Assembly (NCBI GenBank): GCA_951802425.1
Contig: OX637796.1
Location: 62,001-126,000 of the forward strand
Source of the DNA: Clavaria fumosa
Lineage: Eukaryota > Basidiomycota > Agaricomycetes > Agaricales > Clavariaceae
DNA: 64,000 bases
Reading direction: 5' to 3'
Shown here: one piece after another, positions 57,479 to 64,000 of the stretch
How positions within the stretch are numbered: the first letter of the stretch is position 1
Layout: each line of letters starts with the position of its first letter
Notes under the pieces: generated by a model
What the model was told of the DNA's origin: nothing
The model's input: the letters and a program-made list of their open reading frames with translations, nothing else
Databases searched by the model: none
Program-made: the position numbers and the translations under genes

Positions 57479-58074
57479 TGATACATACATTACATACATT
57501 ACACTCATTAGAGATTGGAGGCTTGTGGGATTGGTATATACTTTGTCACCATATAACATCTGATTATGTAAGCATCTATTATTGAGGACTTAGACTAAAG
57601 GAAGAGCCCTACAGAAAATTCCACATACACTTCCCTACACAACTATACCAACACTACAAATTCACATACATGTACAACCATATCTTTGTTGTAGCTACAT
57701 GTTGTTGGAGGTACGGAGACCTTAGTCGTCGTAGCATTAGATATTACGTAATCTGGTTCACCGTAGTCGCACCACGTAGCATAGTCATTCCTTACATGTT
57801 TGCAGAGCTCTGTCCAAACGCTGCTTGATACAGTCCTTTGCTAACTACTGCAGTCGCGAGCATACTCTCACTTCAACACATGTTGCGGTATATAAATGCT
57901 GATTAAAAACAAAAACAAAAAAGATGCAGTCACATGACCATAAACAACCAGACTAACAGTTACAAACACGGTTGGTTCATTTTACGACATGTCACGCACT
58001 TGCTCTTTCCCTTCAACCACCACCATCTCAACCTCGTCACTCCCTCCCCTCTGCCCCCTCCCCTCAAGCCGGTC
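57479..58074. other. Gene-free stretch downstream of the nine-exon gene
   Basis: Holds ATACATTACATACATTAC near 57482, a likely 3' UTR, and no gene I can support. Confidence 0.5.
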
Positions 58075-58145
58075 ATGACAACTAAGGGAAACATCCAGGC
58101 AATATATCTGCAGTATATTGCCTGGATGTTTCCCTTCATTGTCAT
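58075..58145. repeat. 71-bp near-perfect hairpin
   Basis: Two 32-bp arms (58075-58106 and 58114-58145) are inverted copies with two adjacent mismatches, around a 7-base loop TCTGCAG. Inner arm: CATCCAGGCAATATA. If transcribed this would make a long stem like a small-RNA precursor; it could equally be a tiny foldback element. Confidence 0.85.
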
Positions 58146-58244
58146 CAGGTGTTGGGGTCACATCGACTCCAATGCCTGCTAAGGTAAGTGCCCAGCCCAT
58201 TCTCATAATACATTTATTTATGCGTTCCCTCCCCTGCAGAATGC

Positions 58245-58705
58245 GTCATGGAAGAGGGTGGCTATATGGGCCATGAGAGGAGGGGCTGCCATTATGCGGC
58301 AGTCATCCTCCCACCCTCTTCCTTTCTTTAGCCGGCCATTTGAGTTATTGATGGGGGTGGCCATATGGGCCATGGGAGGAGGAGCCACCACTATGCGGCA
58401 GTCATCCTCCCGCCTCCCTGCACTGGTGAGTTTTTCTTTTCTGCACTGTGACATGGGGTGGCTATATGGCCACTATACGGTGGTCATCCTCCCGCCTCCC
58501 TGCACTGGTGAGTTTTTTCTTCTCTGCACTGTGACATGGGTGGCCATATGGGCCATGGGAGGAGGGGCCGCCATTATGTGGTGGTCATCCTCTCACCCTG
58601 TTGCTTTGTTTAGATCGCCATTTGAGCGATTGGAGGTGGCCATATGGGCCATGGGAGGAGGGGCTGCCGTCATGCGGTGGTCATCCTCCTCCTCCCTAGC
58701 TACAA
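58245..58705. repeat. Diverged tandem repeat of about 100 bp, 5 units
   Basis: Units share GGTGGCCATATGGGCCATGG, GGAGGGGC-GCC-TTATGCGG and CAGTCATCCTCCC. The plus strand stays open for 156 codons because units keep phase, but similar composition on the other strand gives no reason to call a gene. The core GGCCATATGGGCC is itself palindromic. Confidence 0.8.
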
Positions 58706-58974
58706 CTTTCATATCTAGTGTGCTCTAGTGGAGTGGGATTTGCCTGCTGGCACTTCCCCTTCGCTCTGGAGCATTTTCATCAGGCACTCGGGCGTGTTGG
58801 AGGTTGACTTGGCCACTCAGCCTCCAACTTCGTGCCCTACATATTTTCTCAAATCTACTTAATTTTTTGCTACTCAACTTTTTTGCTTGGACTTCATCAT
58901 TTTATTATTATTTACAAGTAACCATTTACTTAGTTAGGTAAAATATTGATCATTTGTCAGACCTAACCCTAACC

Positions 58975-59170
58975 TTAGTCATGGGCCGACGTGCTCTTTT
59001 CGACTCTGATGCCACTTCAGCCAGACCACTTTCTTTGTTGAGGTAAATATCGGCCAGGTCGTTTTTATCAATTGCCTTACCTTTGGCCCATACGATTTAT
59101 TAGTAAACATCAACTATGGGCCCTGCTCTTTTTGATGCTGATACCACTTTGGCCATTGTCGGCCAGGATG
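58975..59170. repeat. Short duplicated block
   Basis: ATGGGCCGACGTGCTCTTTT..GATGCCACTTCAGCC (58980-59025) recurs as ATGGGCCCTGCTCTTTTTGA..GATACCACTTTGGCC (59115-59155). No function seen; 58706-59608 otherwise shows no gene. Confidence 0.55.
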
Positions 59171-59608
59171 TTCTTTTCGAATAGCTGAACTTCAACCAAT
59201 GTGATTTATTTGTAGTTCTAAAAATACAATCATCCCTGAACATGTGGGAAAGGCATGGCCACTCATTGATTGATCTATTGATAACACCTCTCTGACCCTC
59301 ACAATGGCCTGAACTAAACAGACACCAAAGAAGAGTACAGGTGGACACGCTCTACAGGTAAACCCTGGCGTTGGATCACTCCTGCCTCCCCAGATTTTGC
59401 ACAGTCATGAAAGTGGGGGTGAGCAGGTATGTATTCACTGCTTACCTGCTAAGCAACTGTGCTAACCAACCATAGTATTGTTACATGTGTCTGAATGTAA
59501 GATGTTGGTTAAGTGAGACCGAATATCCCGCATCACAAGTGCGTTAGAACCCTGTTTATAGCAGTAGTTATGCAGTCGTAGTGACAGTAGTGGGATAAGT
59601 GTGGCTGA

Positions 59609-59971
59609 TTAGCTAAGCATCCAGGGAAAGTCCCTTCACCCCTAGGGTGGACCCTTACACTGAATGGCGGTCATCTCGTCATTTGTGACCGCTGCTCGCG
59701 AGCACTCTGCAACAAGTGCATCGCAATTCCGCCGACAATTGAAAGCTATGAACAACTTAAGTTCCATTGCCTTTACTGCCACTCGCAGGCATTCAAAGGG
59801 CCCACGCTACAGCCCTATTACGTGCGTCCTTTACATTCATTTTCTCTGCCCAGCTGTTCTAAAATCAGACAGGGTTTCTACATTCACAAAGGTCTTGAGC
59901 TTGTTGATGAAAAGCTCAATCCAAATTCATTAAAACCAGCATTTCCTTCACATCTCACTGTTGTCGGCAAC
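59609..59971 (+). pseudogene. PHD/RING-like zinc finger fragment cut by an LTR
   Basis: The frame is open from the stop at 59606 until the LTR. It reads NGGHLVICDRCSRALCNKCI, then KFHCLYCH, then a 60-codon tail. Spacing C-x2-C-x4-C-x2-C ... C-x2-C is that of PHD-type or ADD-type fingers, with the first Cys pair expected on a missing upstream exon. Such modules bind histone tails. The frame stops two codons into the LTR at 59972, so the insertion truncated a host or transposon gene. No other exon identified. Confidence 0.55.
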
Positions 59972-60401
59972 TGTTAGGATCGCTTACATAAGCATCCAAA
60001 AAGAGCAGTTGTGGAGAAACTGGGAAGGGTTGTTGGAAGGTCACATGACCTGTGACTGTGTCCAAGATTATGTAATCGGAAGGTCACATGACCTGGGCCT
60101 GGGCATGTCATGTGATCCGAGGGTCCGAGCGTGGGAACGCCGGCAAGTGCCGAAGCGTTTGCTATAAGTACTTTCACTTTTCCTTTTTTGTACTCTTTTC
60201 CCCTTATCTTAGTATTGTCGTCATGACCTTATGCTTAAGTTGTGTGAGACCCAGTCTGATATAATACTAAGATCTGCCTGTCCGCCCTAGCCCCATGTCC
60301 TAACCCGGCTAGCCTGGACCCTTAATTTCAAACTGTGACACGTTGTCACAGCTCAGCCCCTATCATCCTCTTCTTCTTTACCCTGCCTGTGGTGTGTAAC
60401 A
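59972..60401 (+). repeat. 5' LTR of Gypsy fragment E (430 bp)
   Basis: TGTTAGGATC to GTGTGTAACA, the same family as element D. Carries TCACATGACC and TCATGTGATC words and a GTACTCTTTTCCCC stretch. Confidence 0.9.
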
Positions 60402-60520
60402 GAACTGCACGAAATTTTTACTGTGTGTAGATACACATGATCAGACCCGGAGGAAGTCTACTGTGACCCTCCCCAAGAGATACTGAGTGCCAAAGGCCCG
60501 GAACTTTGCTTTACAGCTAC

Positions 60521-60797
60521 ATACCAGTGAATCATGTAGTGTACAGGGCATGGAAAGGCCCTATACATAGTTTTTCTGTAGTTTCCTGGTCCAGTGGACA
60601 GGGCCCTTGCTCTGTGACCATTGTCAGAAGGGCACACGGGCAACTCACTAGGAGTTGTGGAGTGACCACCTGGGACACCATTCAGGCCCCACATTAACAA
60701 AAGTTTCATAGAATAAGAGTTAGAATAAGAGTTCTATAGGTACATAAGTACTAGAAGAGCAGCCTGAGAGGACAGGACTGTTAAGAGATCGAAGAAA
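60521..60797 (+). mobile_element. SINE-like insert in fragment E
   Basis: Lies between two copies of a 34-bp sequence (60487-60520 and 60798-60831 approximately, CTGAGTGCCAAAGGCCCGGA and on) that occurs once in element D. A box A-like word TGGTCCAGTGGACAGG at 60587 and a short-repeat tail (AGAATAAGAGTT twice, about 60713) suggest a tRNA-derived SINE, but box B is not clear. The same insert sits in fragment F (63575-63860, minus strand). Confidence 0.4.
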
Positions 60798-60831
60798 TCC
60801 TGAGTGCCAAAGGCCCGGAATTTTATTTTAC

Positions 60832-61911
60832 AGTGCTATAGAATGCTGGACCTAGCTGTTGCCCCCTTTGATGGGCAGAAAAGGAACTTCTGTACGTTCC
60901 TCCGATCCCTACACCTCCTGTTTATGGTGAACCTGACTGTCTATGCTGTGGACCTGGTGAAGGTCCTCTTTGCTCTGAGCAAAATTGCTGGAGAAGGATT
61001 CACTGCTGAATGGGCAAATATGAAAGCAGAAGAGATCCTGGGTAGTGGTGAGGCCGGAACCTGGGCAGAGTTTGTGGAGGAGATGAAGCATGCATTCGAT
61101 GACCCGAATGACCGTGCAACTGCCCTTGCCGATATTGCAGGGCTGAAACAGGGTGCCATGACAGCACCGGAGTTCTTCGCGAAATTCGAGATGCTGTTCT
61201 GACAGGCGAAGTTGAGTGCAGAGAAGGACTCAGGAATCCTAGTCCATTGGTTGGAGTTGAACCTGAGTAGGAGGTTGGTGGAGAGAATCTATGGTGTCTC
61301 CCTGATGCCAGAGACATATGGAGAATGGAAGCTGCTGGCTGAGAGGCTTGATGCCCAGCAAAGGTGACTGGATGGGATACTCGCAGAATGGACACCGCAA
61401 CCCCTGCACGACCTACCACGACCCTACCGCAACCTGCCGTGACTGTACCGCAACCTCTGGATGTGGCCATGGGCCGTGGATGTGCCCCTGCTGATGAGAG
61501 ATGTTGTTTCCAATGCCACCAGACTGGCCATGCTGTCCATTTCTGCCCCCTGCCTGATATGCGTCTGCAGGTCCCAAGGGTCCAAACCCGTGCAGTACCA
61601 TGTGCCCCCCAAATGGTGGAGAAATATGAAAAGGAGATTGTGCAGCTCTGAGCCTACCTAGAGCCATATGAGAAAGAGAGAAGGGCTCTTGTAGAGGAGA
61701 AGAAGTGTGCCAGCCCCCATTCCATCCCTGTGCCTGCTGCAAGCATACCCCGATATACTATCTTGCAGCAGAGACATACCCGAATTGGGGCTGAGGTGAA
61801 GGAGGAAGTGAGACTGGCAGAGCGCCCACACATGGTGCAGCCAGAAGTGGGGAAATGTGTGCCACGAGAGCTGGCCATCCAGGTGCACTTGGAGGCTCTC
61901 AGCACAGGCAA
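60832..61911 (+). pseudogene. gag and protease start of fragment E
   Basis: Gag core from about 60840: LAVAPFDGQKRNFCTFLRSL, LVKVLFALSKIAGEGFTAEW, TWAEFVEEMKHAFDDPNDRA, LKQGAMTAPEFFAKFE; then a TGA (61200) and WLELNLSRRLVER, followed by the 7-residue P-rich repeats, a zinc knuckle CFQCHQTGHAVHFC (61504-61545, CX2CX4HX4C) and ASIPRYTILQQRH of the protease leader. Frame breaks at 61200 and about 61360. Confidence 0.82.
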
Positions 61912-61913
61912 GG

Positions 61914-62203
61914 TATCAGACTAGGTCTCACACAACTTAAGTGTAAGGTCATGACGACAATACTAAGATAAGGGGAAAAGAGTACAAAAGTGGAAACGAC
62001 ATAGTATATATAGTGGGAACCCCGGCACTTGCCGACTTTCCCATGCTCGGACCCTCGGATCACGTGATGCGCCCAGGCCCAGGTCATGTGACCTTCTGAT
62101 TACATAATCTTGGACACAGCCACAGGTCATGTGACCTTCCAACAACCCTCCCCAGTTTCTCCACAACTGCTCTTTTTGGATGCTTATGTAAGCGATCCTA
62201 ACA
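61914..62203 (-). repeat. LTR fragment of element F (minus strand)
   Basis: Matches the first 286 bp of the LTR family, ending at the same internal point (TATCAGACT) as the LTR copy at 32264. It retains GATCACGTGATGC where older copies have TCATGTGA. Confidence 0.85.
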
Positions 62204-62299
62204 TCACCCCCCTCTTAAGGCTGGGCATCCCGACCAGCTAGCTTGGCATTGTCGGAGTGGGAGAGGAAGAAGTCCAAGTACTTCACCCCACGCCCCTGA

Positions 62300-62799
62300 T
62301 GACTGCCAGGCCCAGCAGCACCCTGCGCCACCCCTCAGGATGGTAAGGCTGCCGCCCAAACCAGTCCCACAAATTCCACTCCTCCACGTGCCCCAATGCA
62401 CAGGGACCATCCCCGCTCCCACCAGCACCAGCACCAGTAACCACACACACACAGCCAGATGACCACGACAGCGAGTCACACGTGACCAGGTGCAGGATTG
62501 CCAATGGGGAGTGGTGCACCGCCACCTGTTGGGGCACGACCCTCATACAGGCCACCAGTATTGTGTGCTCATCCTCCCCCACATCGTGATCCTCCCCCTC
62601 CAAAGCCAACACATCCAAAATCTCCTGCTCCTCCTGCTCCTCCTCACTTTCATCCTCCTCCTCCTGCACTGGCACAGATGCAGGAGACACACCCCCAAAC
62701 ACTGCCCTCAAAAGCACCAAAGAAGAGGAGGCACCAGCAACACCACCAAGACCAAGACCGACCACATCCGGAGTACACAGCAGAGGGGTTGCAAGAGGT
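62300..62799. other. Unmatched segment inside fragment F
   Basis: Both strands are open for over 100 codons (minus: EEEDESEEEQEEQEILDVL; plus: Pro-rich). I cannot tell which is coding, if either; it has no match to other Gypsy copies in this window and may be captured or gag N-terminal sequence. Confidence 0.35.
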
Positions 62800-62814
62800 T
62801 GCGAAACAGTCACG

Positions 62815-62995
62815 GCAGGTTGTGGTAGGGTCACAGTAGGTCGCGCAGGGGTCACAATAGGTCGTGCTGGGGTCATGGTAGGTCACGCCAGGGTCGCGAT
62901 GGGTTGCACCGGGGTCGCGATGGGTTGCGGTAGGGTTGCGATAGGTCGTGCCAGGGTCACAGTAGGCCATGCAGGGGTTGCGGTGGGTTGTGGTG
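62815..62995 (-). repeat. 21-bp minisatellite in gag of fragment F
   Basis: About eight units of 21 bp coding for 7-residue repeats of the type (R/Q)P(I/T)(A/V)T-x-(A/P). Fragment E has a shorter run at about 61385-61455. Confidence 0.85.
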
Positions 62996-62999
62996 TCTG

Positions 63000-63545
63000 T
63001 CCTGCAAGTATCCCATCCAGTCGCCTTTGCTGGGCATCAAGCCTCTCAGCCAGCACCTTCCATTCTCCGTATGTCTCTGGCATCAGGGAGACACCATAGA
63101 TCCTCTCCACCAACCTCCTACTCAGGTTTGACTCCAGCCAATGGACCAGAATTCCTGAGTCTTTCTCTGCACTCAGCTTCGCCTGTCAGAACAGTGTCTC
63201 AAACATCACAAAGAACTCTGGTGCCATCATGGCACCCTGTTTCAACCCTGCAATATCGGCAAGGGCAGTCGCACAGTCATTCAGGTCATCGAACACTTGC
63301 TTCATCTCCTCCATAAACTCCACCCAGGTTCTGGTTGCACCATTACCCAGGATCTCTTCCACCTTCACATTTGCCCATTCAGCATCAAATCCATCTCCAA
63401 GTTTGCTCAGTGCAAAGAGGACCTTTGCCAGGTCCGTGGCATAGACAGTAGGGTTCGCCATAAATCAGAGGCGAAGTGATCGGAGGAACATATGAAAGTT
63501 CCTTTTTTGCCCATCGAAGGGGGCAACAGCCAGGTCCAGCATCGT
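63000..63545 (-). pseudogene. gag core of fragment F
   Basis: Minus-strand frames (63461-63186 and 63113-62883): VYATDLAKVLFALSKLGDGF, TWVEFMEEMKQVFDDL, LKQGAMMAPEFFVMFE, then a stop and VERIYGVSLMPETYGEW, LDAQQRRLDGIL. It is the mirror of fragment E. Confidence 0.82.
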
Positions 63546-63886
63546 TTTAGGACACTGTAAAACAAGGTTCTGGGCCTTGGGCCCTCAGGATTTCTTTGAT
63601 CTCTTAGCAGTCCTGTCCTCTTAGGCTGCTCTTCTATGTACTTATGTTTCTATAGAACTCTTATTCTATGAAACTTTTGTTAACGTGGGGCCCAAATGGT
63701 GTCCCAGGTGGTCACTCCACAACTCCTAATGAGTTGCCCGTGTGCCCTTCTGACAATGGTCACAGAGCAAGGGCCCTGTCCACTGGACCAGGAAACTACA
63801 GAAGACTATGTAGGGCCTTTCCTTGCCCTGTACACTATGTGATTCACTGGTACATAGCTGTAAAACAGAGTTCTGGGCCTTTGGCA

Positions 63887-64000
63887 CTCGGTATCGATGC
63901 ACATAATGCAAATCCCACCGGATTTTTATGGCTGGAGGAAGAAAAACTCGTTCACTACCTTATTAAAGCTTAGGAAGATGCCTTCACTTGGAAGGAGACC
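63887..64000 (+). pseudogene. Start of another Gypsy polyprotein piece
   Basis: Reads LWLEEEKLVHYLIKA, stop, EDAFTWKET. It resembles the segment that precedes the RT fingers in mushroom Gypsy polyproteins (EEE..L...L..NE.AFAW.E). Cut by the window end. Confidence 0.35.

Larger units (their letters stand above)
59972..61911 (+). mobile_element. Ty3/Gypsy fragment E (LTR, insert, gag, start of protease)
   Basis: Plus-strand 5' end of a Gypsy element of the element D family. Ends abruptly at 61911 within the protease region, joined to a minus-strand LTR. Together with fragment F it forms a large inverted pair. Confidence 0.85.
61914..63885 (-). mobile_element. Ty3/Gypsy fragment F (inverted partner of E)
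   Basis: Minus strand: SINE-like insert (63860-63575), gag (63545 to about 62800), an unmatched segment, a short piece of the region before the 3' LTR (62300-62204) and a partial LTR. Pol is deleted. Confidence 0.8.

Noticed and set aside
58258..58728. 156-codon gene over the tandem repeat
   Set aside because: Open only because repeat units keep phase; no domain and no splice or start support.
60580..60660. Functional tRNA gene
   Set aside because: Box A-like word is present, but I could not fold an acceptor stem, anticodon stem or a convincing box B.

Overview
The window looks like repeat-rich chromatin from a filamentous basidiomycete, probably an Agaricomycete. Three things suggest this: several families of Ty3/Gypsy chromoviruses with C-terminal chromodomains, host genes broken by many short (about 40-125 bp) GT-AG introns, and CpG-decayed repeats. 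I see no bacterial operon features, rRNA or canonical tRNA genes, or CRISPR. The species assignment is inference; the sequence only shows the families.

Layout. (1) 1-7150 is 10.9 copies of a 655-bp satellite whose copies look identical. (2) 7151-22947 holds two and a part copies (A, B, C) of a large element with long terminal inverted repeats (about 0.6-1.1 kb). Copies A and B carry an array of 100-bp, almost fully palindromic satellite units. Copies meet head to head, making palindromes of about 2.3 kb (centre near 13980) and about 1.5 kb (centre near 21265). (3) 22948-32260 is an old, decayed Ty3/Gypsy element with an inverted RT fragment, an internal inversion of about 1.2 kb, and a long unrecognised reading frame held in one frame but cut by stops. 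(4) 32264-35024 is a minus-strand Gypsy relic with most of pol deleted, carrying two hAT-like MITEs, each with an 8-bp target duplication. (5) 35520-41652 is a structurally complete Gypsy chromovirus with 627-bp LTRs and a 5-bp target duplication GGACT. (6) 43627-49891 is a second, better preserved chromovirus of another family, whose 3' LTR is cut off by another copy of the long-inverted-repeat element (49892-51632).

(7) 51585-57478 is the only host-like stretch. It has an Osh1/OSBP-type gene (ankyrin repeats plus PH, minus strand) whose sterol-binding end is replaced by the repeat, a clathrin heavy chain pseudogene, a foldback element, and a nine-exon unrecognised gene that I could splice by hand. 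(8) 57479-64000 has a 71-bp hairpin, a tandem repeat of about 100 bp, a PHD-like zinc finger fragment cut by an LTR, and two inverted fragments (E and F) of the same Gypsy family as region 4, each carrying a SINE-like insert.

A common thread is CpG deamination. Stops that break reading frames are mostly TGA/TAG where CGA/CAG would fit. Four pol catalytic Asp codons in two elements have become Asn at a C|GAY junction. Satellite units vary mainly at CpG. This points to cytosine methylation of repeats over a long time.
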